DNA of 12,613 nucleotides from assembly GCA_902773155.1 (NCBI GenBank), contig CACYDK010000060.1, positions 1 to 12,613 on the forward strand, given 5' to 3'. Each line of letters opens with the position of its first letter. Positions within the stretch are counted from its first letter, which is position 1. Shown in pieces: positions 1-6,347 of the stretch. The notes under the pieces were generated by a model, which was not told where the DNA came from, did not search any database, and was given only the letters and a program-made list of their open reading frames with translations. A program made the translations under genes and the position numbers. The DNA comes from an uncultured Ruminococcus sp. Its GTDB lineage: Bacteria; Bacillota; Clostridia; Oscillospirales; Acutalibacteraceae.

Positions 1-393
1 CACGGGCTCGACAATGGCCGCAAGCACCACGGCAAGAACCTTGTTCTTCTCCTTAAGCGCGCTGTACACGAGTCCCGCGCACAAGCCCGCGAGCGTACCC
101 TTGAGCATACATACAAGCACGCATAGCGCGGGATTTGCCTGCCATACGAGGAAACCTCCGGCGTCTACGCCGAAAATGCACATCGCGATTACCACAACGC
201 TGAATACCGCTCCGAGATAGGCGCCGGCCTTAGGGCCGTAAATAGCCGCGCCGATCACAATCGGAACAAGCGCCAGGGTGATGGCGAAGGGCTTAGTCGG
301 AAAATAGGTCGTAACTACCTGCAACACGACGATGATCGCCGTTAATACGGAGAGACCTACAAGCCTGTAAGTACTGTTTTTTGTGTTTGACAT
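1..393 (-). CDS. ECF transporter S component (substrate-binding membrane subunit), C-terminus beyond window
   Basis: The frame reads 131 codons from the ATG at 393 to the window edge without a stop, so the C-terminus is missing. A strong AGGAGGT site (401-407) lies seven bases before the ATG and fixes the start. The product is very hydrophobic: helix around residues 11-30, then helices around 38-56, 58-80 and 90-118. The stretch ALVPIVIGAAIYGPKAGAYLG (given here as its idea: a small-residue helix followed by GPKAGA and LG) is typical of the ECF_trnsprt S-component family, which captures a vitamin and docks onto a shared EcfA/A'/T energising module encoded elsewhere. It lies directly downstream of coaX on the same strand, so pantothenate is the best guess for the substrate; that is inference from context only. 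The family assignment is fairly sure, the substrate is not. Confidence 0.75.
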   Translation of the reverse strand, partial: MSNTKNSTYRLVGLSVLTAIIVVLQVVTTYFPTKPFAITLALVPIVIGAAIYGPKAGAYLGAVFSVVVIAMCIFGVDAGGFLVWQANPALCVLVCMLKGTLAGLCAGLVYSALKEKNKVLAVVLAAIVEPV

Positions 394-439
394 TAAAATT
401 ACCTCCTGCTGTCGCCTCCTTACGGAGTGCAACGCTTTA

Positions 440-474
440 TTTATAATCCGCAATTCGCAATGCGAAATGCGCAA
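440..474. repeat. Degenerate 7-bp tandem repeat in the coaX-ECF gap
   Basis: Four contiguous seven-base units occupy 447-474 on the plus strand: TCCGCAA, TTCGCAA, TGCGAAA and TGCGCAA, preceded by a decayed unit TTTATAA (440-446). The units are partly self-complementary. Heptad tracts of this general kind are scattered in intergenic DNA of many Clostridia; no function is claimed. On the minus strand the tract runs into TTATAAA, so it also sits where a weak promoter for the ECF gene could lie. Confidence 0.55.
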
Positions 475-543
475 TTATCTGTTTTGGAAAGATAGACTTT
501 TTATACCTGAGTTGTTCGTTGTATTTAGTTTTGGCTATTGAAA

Positions 544-1314
544 TCAATTGCGGATCGATCTGTTGTAAATGAGCCGCAAGCCCTCTAAAATCAGGTCGTC
601 GTTTATGACGATCTCTGTTTTGCAGTTGGGGACGATGCTTTGAGCGAGGCCGCCGGTCGCGATTACGGTCGAATTCACGCCGCGCTCCTCGTTAAAGCGT
701 TCGATCATGCCGTCGAGCATACAGGCCGTGCCGAGGATAACTCCGCTTTTTATACAATTTTCGGTATTTGTGTTAATAAACTTCTTAGGCGGCGTCATAT
801 CGACGCTCGGAAGAAGCGCGCCGCGGTTTGTAAGCGCGTCGAGCGAGATCGTGACGCCGGGGCTTATAGCGCCTCCGCAGTAACGCCTCTGCTCATCGAG
901 ATATACGATGGTCGTGGCAGTGCCGAGTCCGATCACAATAGCCGGGCAGGGATAAAACTCCTTGGCCGCTACGCACATAGCAAGTATATCAGATCCCAGA
1001 GAAGCCGGATTGTCGATCCTAAGATCGAGACCGGACCTTACCCCGGGGCCGAGCACGAGGGTTTTTATTTTTGCCACCTTCTCGATAGCTTTTACAAGCT
1101 GCTCCGTGACCTTGGGCACCACGCTCGAGAGCACCGAGCCGCTGATGCTTCGAATATTGATCCGGTTTATCTTGAATATCGTGTAAAGCTCCACGGCGAA
1201 CTCGTCGTCGGTCTTTGACGGATCGGTCGATATTTTGAGTTTAATGACCTGTTTGTCGTCCTCGTAAAGCGCGAATTTTATATTTGTGTTCCCGACGTCG
1301 GTGCAAAGAAGCAT
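544..1314 (-). CDS. coaX: Type III pantothenate kinase
   Basis: The enzyme phosphorylates pantothenate with ATP, the first step of cytosolic coenzyme A synthesis. The 256-residue length is normal for the family. Visible motifs: phosphate-binding DVGNTNIKFALY (6-17); GPGVRSGLDLRIDNP (89-103) followed by GSD with the catalytic Asp109; GTATT (131-135) with Thr132 at the ATP site; GGAISPG (147-153); Thr184 at the pantothenate site; and a final ATGG. The start is set by a GGAGG site at 1320-1324. One oddity: residue 129, which is the potassium-binding Asp in the usual D-x-GTA motif, is Gly here (GGA codon at 930-928). The promoter lies immediately upstream and the next gene on the strand is an ECF S component 150 bases on, suggesting a vitamin uptake and activation unit. 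The identity is secure. Confidence 0.95.
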   Translation of the reverse strand: MLLCTDVGNTNIKFALYEDDKQVIKLKISTDPSKTDDEFAVELYTIFKINRINIRSISGSVLSSVVPKVTEQLVKAIEKVAKIKTLVLGPGVRSGLDLRIDNPASLGSDILAMCVAAKEFYPCPAIVIGLGTATTIVYLDEQRRYCGGAISPGVTISLDALTNRGALLPSVDMTPPKKFINTNTENCIKSGVILGTACMLDGMIERFNEERGVNSTVIATGGLAQSIVPNCKTEIVINDDLILEGLRLIYNRSIRN

Positions 1315-1357
1315 ATTTTCCTCCGGATTCTGAATGTAATCAAACTTTCACAAATGT

Positions 1358-1386
1358 ATTATATAACAAAAATCCCGCAGTTTCAA
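1358..1386 (-). promoter_or_regulatory. coaX promoter, sigma-A type
   Basis: Read on the minus strand, TTGAAA (1386-1381) is followed after exactly 17 bases by TATAAT (1363-1358), about 43 bases before the coaX ATG. Only one base of the -35 box departs from consensus. Confidence 0.8.
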
Positions 1387-1443
1387 CACTTAATATGAAT
1401 TTTTTCTTTTACTGAAAAATATCGGGGATTTAATGTGTTATGA

Positions 1444-1472
1444 TTTACACGTATGCAGAAACACTTTATTAT
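1444..1472 (+). promoter_or_regulatory. Transketolase operon promoter
   Basis: TTTACA (1444-1449), a 17-base spacer and TATTAT (1467-1472). The predicted transcript would begin near 1479, only a few bases before the ribosome site AGGAGG (1487-1492), giving a very short leader. This placement also rules out the in-frame ATG at 1440 as the translation start. It is divergent from the coaX promoter. Confidence 0.65.
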
Positions 1473-1499
1473 ATGTATTTATGCATAGGAGGAGTAATC

Positions 1500-2345
1500 A
1501 TGTCCACATCAACAGCGCAGCTTAAGGTTCTCGCCGCAAAAGCGAGACTGGGCGCAATCATAGGTACTTATCACGGCAAGTCGGGACATCCCGGCGGTTC
1601 GCTTTCGGCGGCCGATATCATTACCTATCTCTATTTTAATGAAATGAACGTCAACCCCGAAAAGCCCGATATGGCGGACAGGGATCGCTTTGTGCTCTCC
1701 AAGGGTCACTGCTGTCCAAGTCTATACGCCGTACTCGCGCTCAAGGGATTTTTCGACTGGAAGGAGCTCGAGAGCCTTCGCCACATCGGCGCTATGCTCC
1801 AGGGTCATCCGGATATGAAGAGCACGCCCGGAATCGATATGAGCTCCGGCTCGCTCGGCCAGGGAATCTCCGCCGCGTGCGGAATGGCTCTGGCGGCTAA
1901 GTTCGACGATAAAGATTACCGCGTTTATACCGTGCTCGGCGATGGCGAGTGCGAGGAGGGCGAGGTATGGGAGGCCGCCATGTTTGCCGCTCATAACAAG
2001 CTCGACAACCTGGTTGTATTCGTCGATATGAACGGACTTCAGATCGACGGCACAGTTGAGGAAGTAGGAGGTATCGAGCCTCTCGACAAAAAATTCGAGG
2101 CCTTTGGCTTTGAGGTCGCTAAAATCGACGGCCACAGCTTTGAGGAGATCGGAAAAGCTCTCGATAAGGCAAAAACCGTAAAGGGCAAGCCCTTCGCGAT
2201 CCTCGCAAAAACCGTAAAGGGCAAGGGCGTGAGCTTTATGGAAAACGAAGTCGGCTGGCACGGAAAGGCCTGTAACGACGAGGAGTTCAAGGTTGCCGTT
2301 AAAGAGCTCGAGGACGAAATCGCGAGACTGGAGGCTGAGTTATAA
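1500..2345 (+). CDS. tkt: Transketolase, N-terminal (thiamine diphosphate pyrophosphate-binding) subunit
   Basis: Half of a split transketolase, which moves two-carbon units between sugar phosphates in the non-oxidative pentose phosphate pathway. The 281 residues correspond to the N-terminal domain of the full-length enzyme. Motifs: SGHPGGSLS (28-36) with His30; SKGH (67-70) with His70; and the thiamine diphosphate/Mg signature GDGE (147-150) through Asn178 in VDMNGLQIDG. The start at 1500 is chosen because AGGAGG (1487-1492) stands seven bases before it; an ATG at 1440 in the same frame precedes the promoter and encodes an unconserved extension. The stop overlaps the next gene's start by one base (TAATG), so the two halves are probably made in equal amounts by translational coupling. 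The split form is common in Clostridia and archaea. The specific physiological role (pentose use or nucleotide precursor supply) cannot be read from the sequence. Confidence 0.95.
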   Translation: MSTSTAQLKVLAAKARLGAIIGTYHGKSGHPGGSLSAADIITYLYFNEMNVNPEKPDMADRDRFVLSKGHCCPSLYAVLALKGFFDWKELESLRHIGAMLQGHPDMKSTPGIDMSSGSLGQGISAACGMALAAKFDDKDYRVYTVLGDGECEEGEVWEAAMFAAHNKLDNLVVFVDMNGLQIDGTVEEVGGIEPLDKKFEAFGFEVAKIDGHSFEEIGKALDKAKTVKGKPFAILAKTVKGKGVSFMENEVGWHGKACNDEEFKVAVKELEDEIARLEAEL

Positions 2346-3289
2346 TGGCGAATACTGTATGTAAGGCTACCAGAGAGAGCTTCGGTATAGCTCTCTGTGA
2401 AATGGCTAAAACCAATAAGGACATTGTGGTGCTCGACGCGGATCTGGCCGCCGCCACAAAAACCTCTATCTTCCAGAAGGAATTCCCCGAGCGTTTTCGC
2501 GACTGCGGAATCGCCGAGGCGAATATGGTCGGCGTAGCGGCCGGACTCGCCGCCGCCGGAAAGATCCCCGTCGCGGCCTCGTTCGCGATGTTTTCAACCG
2601 GAAGAGCCTACGAGCAAATCAGAAACTCCGTAGCCTATCCCGGACTAAACGTTAAAATCGCCGGCTCACACGCCGGAATCTCCACAGGCGAGGACGGCGC
2701 GACTCACCAGTGCCTCGAGGATATCGCGCTTATGAAGACGCTCCCGGGCATGACGGTGCTCAACCCGGCCGACCATTATGAGATGATGGAGGCCACAAAG
2801 GCCGCTATCGCGCTCGACGGCCCTGTTTACATCCGTCTCGGACGTCTCGCTATCGACAGCTTCAACGACCCCGAAACCTACAGCTTTGAGCTTGGAAAGG
2901 GAATCACCCTTCACGAAGGCAACGACGTTGCGGTCATCGCCTCGGGTCTCGTAGTTAACGAAGCGAGAAAGGCTGTGCTCAAGCTCGAGAGCGAGGGCAT
3001 CAACGCGCGCCTCATAAATATCCACACCATTAAGCCCATCGACCGCGAGATCATCGTAAAGGCCGCCAAGGAATGCGGTCAGCTGATCACGGTTGAGGAG
3101 CACAACGTTATCGGCGGTCTCGCCGATGCCGTCTGCGAGGTTACAAGCAGCGAGTTCCCGGTAAAGGTCACTCGTATCGGCGTTTACGACACCTTTGGGC
3201 ACAGCGGCCCCGCATGGGGACTCCTCGAGGAGTTCGGCCTGACCGAAATCAACATCGGCAAGGTAATCCGCGAGGTTGTCAAGGGCTGA
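2345..3289 (+). CDS. tkt: Transketolase, C-terminal (pyrimidine-binding) subunit
   Basis: The partner of the preceding gene, 314 residues, covering the pyrimidine-binding and C-terminal transketolase domains. GIAEANM (55-61) contains Glu58, the expected catalytic glutamate that activates the thiamine ring; GSHAGISTGEDGATHQ (107-122) carries the substrate-pocket histidines 109 and 121. A C-terminal domain of about 120 residues begins near 190 and includes the VEEHN and GHSGP segments. The ATG at 2345-2347 shares its A with the last base of the upstream TAA. The ribosome site is weak here, consistent with coupling to the upstream gene. The sequence could be confused with the related 1-deoxyxylulose-5-phosphate synthase C-terminus, but the two-gene split and the spacing of motifs fit transketolase. 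A terminator-like hairpin follows within 30 bases, so the operon appears to have two genes. Confidence 0.95.
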   Translation: MANTVCKATRESFGIALCEMAKTNKDIVVLDADLAAATKTSIFQKEFPERFRDCGIAEANMVGVAAGLAAAGKIPVAASFAMFSTGRAYEQIRNSVAYPGLNVKIAGSHAGISTGEDGATHQCLEDIALMKTLPGMTVLNPADHYEMMEATKAAIALDGPVYIRLGRLAIDSFNDPETYSFELGKGITLHEGNDVAVIASGLVVNEARKAVLKLESEGINARLINIHTIKPIDREIIVKAAKECGQLITVEEHNVIGGLADAVCEVTSSEFPVKVTRIGVYDTFGHSGPAWGLLEEFGLTEINIGKVIREVVKG

Positions 3290-3313
3290 GTCAATTTGTA
3301 TAGTAATCTTAGG

Positions 3314-3350
3314 CAAGCGACGGCTGAAAGGCCGCCGCTTGTTTGTTGTG
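3314..3350 (+). terminator. Terminator-like hairpin after the transketolase operon
   Basis: CAAGCGACGGC (3314-3324) pairs with GCCGCCGCTTG (3331-3341) across a six-base loop with one A-C mismatch, followed by the T-rich tail tttgttgtg. The tail is imperfect, but the position, 25 bases after the stop, fits an intrinsic terminator. Confidence 0.7.
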
Positions 3351-3390
3351 ATAAAGCTGCTACCATAAGCTCTCCGTCCGGCTGGGCGAA

Positions 3391-3531
3391 TAGTGTGATA
3401 ATTCACACTATAAAAATTTACTTTGCCCGCTCAGTTTGCCGCAGGCGGCAACGAGCGATAGCTTGATCGCCGTTTACACCTTATCCGCACGCGGTTAAGG
3501 GCGCAGAATTTTTACAACTATTAGTGAGCGG
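3391..3531. repeat. Palindromic, structure-rich intergenic element between transketolase and trxA
   Basis: No coding sequence is seen in 3290-3627. This part is dense with inverted repeats: TAGTGTGA/TCACACTA (3391-3398/3403-3410); TTGCCGC/GCGGCAA (3436-3442/3445-3451); GCGAT/ATCGC (3455-3459/3466-3470); CCTTA-CCGC/GCGG-TAAGG (3479-3500, one T-T mismatch). CCGCTCA (3427-3433) can pair with TGAGCGG (3525-3531), enclosing the three inner hairpins, while TAAAAATT (3411-3418) matches AATTTTTA (3507-3514). It could be a small mobile palindromic repeat (MITE-like), a structured RNA, or a decayed regulatory region. No U-tract terminator or own promoter is obvious, so the RNA reading is weaker. Confidence 0.45.
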
Positions 3532-3554
3532 AAAGGCTATGGCGATTATTTTGC

Positions 3555-3582
3555 TTGACAAATGTGAAAAATATGATATAAT
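3555..3582 (+). promoter_or_regulatory. trxA promoter, perfect consensus boxes with extended -10
   Basis: TTGACA (3555-3560), a 16-base spacer and TATAAT (3577-3582), preceded by TG at 3574-3575 (extended -10). Both hexamers are exact consensus, predicting strong constitutive transcription. Near the expected start of the transcript lies a small hairpin, GATTG-tgcg-CAATC (3597-3610), before the AGGAGG site at 3617-3622. Confidence 0.85.
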
Positions 3583-3627
3583 AGAGTCAAATAAAAGATT
3601 GTGCGCAATCTAATTTAGGAGGCAAAT

Positions 3628-3945
3628 ATGGTTAATGAATTAAAATCATTTGATTTCAGCGAAAAGGTTATAAACAGCGACAAGCCTGTGCTGGTTGATT
3701 TTTGGGCTGCGTGGTGCGGTCCGTGCAGGATGCTCTCCCCCATTGTCGACTCGGTAAGCGAGCAGTACGCAGGAAAGGCCGACTTTTATAAGGTAAACGT
3801 CGACGAGGAGCCCGCGCTCGCCGTTCAGTTCGGGATCGCGAGCATTCCCACCCTGATAGTGTTCAAAAACGGCGCGGTCGTCGGCCAAAGTCTGGGAGTT
3901 CAGCCCGAGGGCGCGATCAAGGCCTTGCTCGAGAAAGCGCTTTGA
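3628..3945 (+). CDS. trxA: Thioredoxin
   Basis: A cytosolic dithiol-disulfide oxidoreductase that reduces protein disulfides and supplies electrons to enzymes such as ribonucleotide reductase. The 105-residue length is standard. The active site WCGPC is at 29-33 (Cys30, Cys33) within VDFWAAWCGPCRM, and the conserved cis-proline is Pro74 in ASIPT. A strong AGGAGG site five bases upstream sets the start. There is no signal peptide. No thioredoxin reductase lies beside it, so the gene is a single-gene unit between its own consensus promoter and the bidirectional hairpin at 4026. The call is secure. Confidence 0.97.
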   Translation: MVNELKSFDFSEKVINSDKPVLVDFWAAWCGPCRMLSPIVDSVSEQYAGKADFYKVNVDEEPALAVQFGIASIPTLIVFKNGAVVGQSLGVQPEGAIKALLEKAL

Positions 3946-4025
3946 CGATGAGCCGGATGATCGCCGAAATCAAAGCAAAGGGCTTTCGAGGGCGATACTC
4001 ACCTTTCTTAATAATAGAACGATAA

Positions 4026-4075
4026 ATGGTCGGGAAGCCATGTCCTCGCGCAGAGCGAGCGGGCTTCCCGACCAT
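4026..4075. terminator. Bidirectional terminator-like hairpin between convergent trxA and upp
   Basis: ATGGTCGGGAAGCC (4026-4039) and GGCTTCCCGACCAT (4062-4075) form a perfect 14-base stem. A second stem, CTCGC/GCGAG (4045-4049/4055-4059), sits in the loop. There is no long T run on either side, so it may terminate weakly, or act as an RNA 3'-end stabiliser; the position between convergent genes makes termination of both likely. Confidence 0.7.
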
Positions 4076-4108
4076 AGTTATTCGATATCGGCGTTTATTC
4101 GGTAAATA

Positions 4109-4738
4109 TTATTTTGTTCCGAATATCCTGTCGCCGGCGTCGCCGAGTCCGGGACAGATGTAAGCGTTTTCATTAAGGCAACGGTCAAGTGCGCCGACGT
4201 AGAGCTCAACGTCCGGGTGTACCTTGGTGAAGGCCTCGATTCCCTCCGGAGCGGCGATGATGCACATACATTTGATATCCTTGCCGCCCTGCTCCTTGAT
4301 CTCGTTTACCGCGTCAATAAGCGAACCGCCTGTGGCGAGCATAGGATCGACAACCACGATAAGACGCTCGGAGATAAAGGGCGGAAGCTTGCAGTAGTAT
4401 GGATGAGGAACGTGGGTTTCCTCGTCGCGGTACATTCCGATATGGCCCACCTTAGCGTTGGGAACGAGGGCAAGCATACCGCCGACCATTCCGAGACCCG
4501 CGCGCAGGATAGGCACTATAGCCATTTTCTTTCCGTCGATAACGGGCTGAACAGTGTCCTCGATCGGGGTCTTGATCTCGATATCGCGCGTCTTTACATC
4601 GGCAAGCGCCTCATAGCCCATAAGCATAGTGATCTCCTCAACCAGCTTGCGGAATTCGCTTGTGCCGGTCGAATCCTTGCGCATCATTGTGATCTTGTGT
4701 TTGATAAGCGGATGGTTCATATAATGTACGTTCGACAT
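4109..4738 (-). CDS. upp: Uracil phosphoribosyltransferase
   Basis: Converts uracil and PRPP into UMP, the salvage route for pyrimidines, in the cytosol. The 209-residue length is typical. The PRPP-binding loop VVVDPMLATGGS occupies 128-139, and the uracil-binding C-terminal segment PGLGDAGDRIFGT is at 196-208. ILRAGLGM (77-84) is the conserved flexible-loop region. The start is supported by a GGGAG site (4745-4749). It is transcribed divergently from the uracil permease uraA, which would deliver its substrate, so the pair forms an import-and-trap module. No PyrR-binding leader is evident in the short upstream region. The call is secure. Confidence 0.97.
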   Translation of the reverse strand: MSNVHYMNHPLIKHKITMMRKDSTGTSEFRKLVEEITMLMGYEALADVKTRDIEIKTPIEDTVQPVIDGKKMAIVPILRAGLGMVGGMLALVPNAKVGHIGMYRDEETHVPHPYYCKLPPFISERLIVVVDPMLATGGSLIDAVNEIKEQGGKDIKCMCIIAAPEGIEAFTKVHPDVELYVGALDRCLNENAYICPGLGDAGDRIFGTK

Positions 4739-4782
4739 ATTAAACTCCCTTTCATATGAATATGTAAATATCTAATACATTT

Positions 4783-4811
4783 ATAATACAAAAAATATTG
4801 TACAAAGTCAA
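4783..4811 (-). promoter_or_regulatory. upp promoter
   Basis: On the minus strand TTGACT (4811-4806), a 17-base spacer and TATTAT (4788-4783) lie about 45 bases before the upp ATG. Its -35 box lies 18 bases from the -35 box of the divergent uraA promoter. Confidence 0.75.
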
Positions 4812-4829
4812 CGAAAATCGCGAAAACTG

Positions 4830-4858
4830 TTGTAATCGGCCGAATTATACATTATAAT
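4830..4858 (+). promoter_or_regulatory. uraA promoter
   Basis: TTGTAA (4830-4835), a 17-base spacer and TATAAT (4853-4858). The 18 bases between the two divergent -35 boxes contain a direct repeat CGAAAA (4812-4817 and 4821-4826), spaced nine bases apart, and are flanked by TACAA/TTGTA (4801-4805/4830-4834); a shared regulator could bind here, but none is identified. Confidence 0.75.
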
Positions 4859-4902
4859 ACACGTTGGGTAAAATCCAAGTACAAATCAAGGAGGAAATCT
4901 TT

Positions 4903-6246
4903 ATGAAAATGATTTACGGCGTAAAGGATAAGCCGAAGTTTCATCAGCTTATCGTTTTCGCGTTCCAGCAGCTGCTCGCCATAATGGCCGCAACGATCGC
5001 TGTACCGATGATCGTCGGCAACGGAATGAGCACCTCGGCGGCTCTCTTCGGAGCGGGCATCGGCACGCTGGTTTACATCGCCTTTACAAGGGCTAAGAGC
5101 CCTGTGTTCCTCGGCTCGTCGTTCGCGTTCCTCGGCTCTATGGCCGCGGCCTTTGCCGGAGCAACATCCGCGGGACTCGGATATGTAGGCCTTATTATCG
5201 GCGCGGCTATGGCCGGTCTTGTTTATGTTGTAATCGCGATCGTGGTTAAATTAGTGGGAGTTAAGTGGATAAGCAAGCTTATGCCTCCGGTAGTTATCGG
5301 ACCTATCGTCGCGATCATCGGACTCTCGCTCTCCGGAAACGCTATTGGCGATTTACAAAAGCCGGTGCTCGAGGGCGGACAGAACTACGTCGCCATTATC
5401 TGCGGACTTGTTACCTTGGCGGTAGTAATGCTCTGCTCGGTTTACGGCAAGAAAACGGCTCGTCTTATCCCCTTTATCATCGGTATCTTAGCCGGCTACG
5501 CTGTAGCTACGGCGTTCTACTTTATCGGTAAGGCAACCGGCAACGCCGACCTTATGGTAATCGACTACTCCGCGCTTGTTGATAACTTCAAGACCATCAG
5601 CCTTCAGAGCTTTGTTTCGCTGCCGGACTTCACGTTTATCAAGGCGTTCGGCTCCTTCTCAGAGCTGACTCCGGCCTATATCGGCACGATTGCGGCCGCG
5701 TTTACTCCTGTAGCGTTCGTTGTATTTGCCGAGCATATCGCCGACCACAAGAACCTCTCCTCGATCATCGAGCATGATCTTCTTGAGGATCCGGGTCTTT
5801 CGAACACACTTCTCGGCGACGGCGTAGGCTCGATGGTAGGCGCATTCTTCGGCGGATGTCCGAACACAACCTACGGCGAGTCGGTCGGATGCGTCGCGAT
5901 CACTAAAAACGCTTCCGTCAGAACGATCCTTGTAACAGCTATCGAGGCGATCCTCATCTCCTTCATTACTCCGTTCGTGGCCTTCCTCTCGACGATCCCC
6001 TCCTGTGTAATGGGCGGCGTTTGTATCGCTCTCTACGGATTCATCGCAGTATCGGGTCTTAAGATGCTCCAGAAGGTTGACCTCGACGACAACCGCAACC
6101 TCTTCACCGCCTCCGTTATCCTGGTAGCAGGCGTAGGCGGAATGGTGCTCAACTTCGGCAATGTAACGATCACCGAGGTAGCCTGCGCGCTCATCCTCGG
6201 AATCCTCACCAACGTTATGCTGAGCAAAAAGAAGAAGTCTAAGTAA
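4903..6246 (+). CDS. uraA: Uracil permease, NCS2 (nucleobase-cation symporter 2) family
   Basis: An inner-membrane transporter bringing in uracil, most likely with protons. The 447 residues are hydrophobic throughout, consistent with the family's 14 helices. Two glutamates 49 residues apart, Glu277 in FAEHIADH and Glu326 in NTTYGESVG, match the substrate-binding Glu241 and Glu290 of E. coli UraA, also 49 apart; the position of E. coli His245 is Asp281 here. TTYGES followed by AITK is the NCS2 signature region. The C-terminus is a run of lysines, in keeping with a cytoplasmic tail. The ATG at 4903 is chosen because AAGGAGG (4888-4894) precedes it by eight bases; an in-frame TTG at 4864 coincides with the predicted transcript start. 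Pairing with upp supports uracil over xanthine as substrate. Confidence 0.93.
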   Translation: MKMIYGVKDKPKFHQLIVFAFQQLLAIMAATIAVPMIVGNGMSTSAALFGAGIGTLVYIAFTRAKSPVFLGSSFAFLGSMAAAFAGATSAGLGYVGLIIGAAMAGLVYVVIAIVVKLVGVKWISKLMPPVVIGPIVAIIGLSLSGNAIGDLQKPVLEGGQNYVAIICGLVTLAVVMLCSVYGKKTARLIPFIIGILAGYAVATAFYFIGKATGNADLMVIDYSALVDNFKTISLQSFVSLPDFTFIKAFGSFSELTPAYIGTIAAAFTPVAFVVFAEHIADHKNLSSIIEHDLLEDPGLSNTLLGDGVGSMVGAFFGGCPNTTYGESVGCVAITKNASVRTILVTAIEAILISFITPFVAFLSTIPSCVMGGVCIALYGFIAVSGLKMLQKVDLDDNRNLFTASVILVAGVGGMVLNFGNVTITEVACALILGILTNVMLSKKKKSK

Positions 6247-6266
6247 GAAAAATCAGAAATAATTTA

Positions 6267-6312
6267 CGACCGGCAGACATCTCGCAATTGCGCGAGGCTT
6301 GTCTGCCGGCCG
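6267..6312. terminator. Bidirectional terminator hairpin between uraA and the amylase gene
   Basis: CGACCGGCAGACA (6267-6279) pairs with TGTCTGCCGGCCG (6300-6312) with one A-C mismatch; an inner stem CTCGC/GCGAG (6281-6285/6292-6296) caps it. Tails are T-rich in both directions (gctttctta after it on the plus strand, and a U-rich stretch on the minus strand). The two genes converge here. Confidence 0.8.
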
Positions 6313-6347
6313 CTTTCTTATTCAATTAACAATACTATTCTCCGCTA

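Noticed and set aside
14..220. Plus-strand open frame at the window start
   Set aside because: Antisense to the ECF S component, which has a strong ribosome site and family motifs; the plus-strand product is low-complexity Ser/Thr/His.
394..543. Possible riboswitch upstream of the ECF gene
   Set aside because: The 150 bases are mainly a heptad tract and AT-rich DNA; no known vitamin-riboswitch core could be recognised.
640..1218. Long open frame opposite coaX
   Set aside because: It is antisense to a well-conserved enzyme, has no ribosome site and no recognisable protein features; a codon-bias artefact.
1440..1499. Upstream in-frame ATG giving a 20-residue extension to the transketolase N-terminal subunit
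   Set aside because: It lies before the predicted promoter, has no ribosome site, and the extension resembles no transketolase; the ATG at 1500 has AGGAGG at correct spacing.
2666..3406. 246-codon open frame opposite the second transketolase gene
   Set aside because: Antisense shadow of a conserved gene, with no start signals or family resemblance.
3391..3531. tRNA or 6S RNA reading of the palindromic element
   Set aside because: No acceptor/T-arm consensus (GTTCRANNC) or CCA end for a tRNA, and the fold is branched rather than the long single rod with a central bubble of 6S RNA.
4864..4902. TTG start giving a longer uraA product
   Set aside because: It falls at the expected transcript start and has no ribosome site; the ATG at 4903 follows AAGGAGG.
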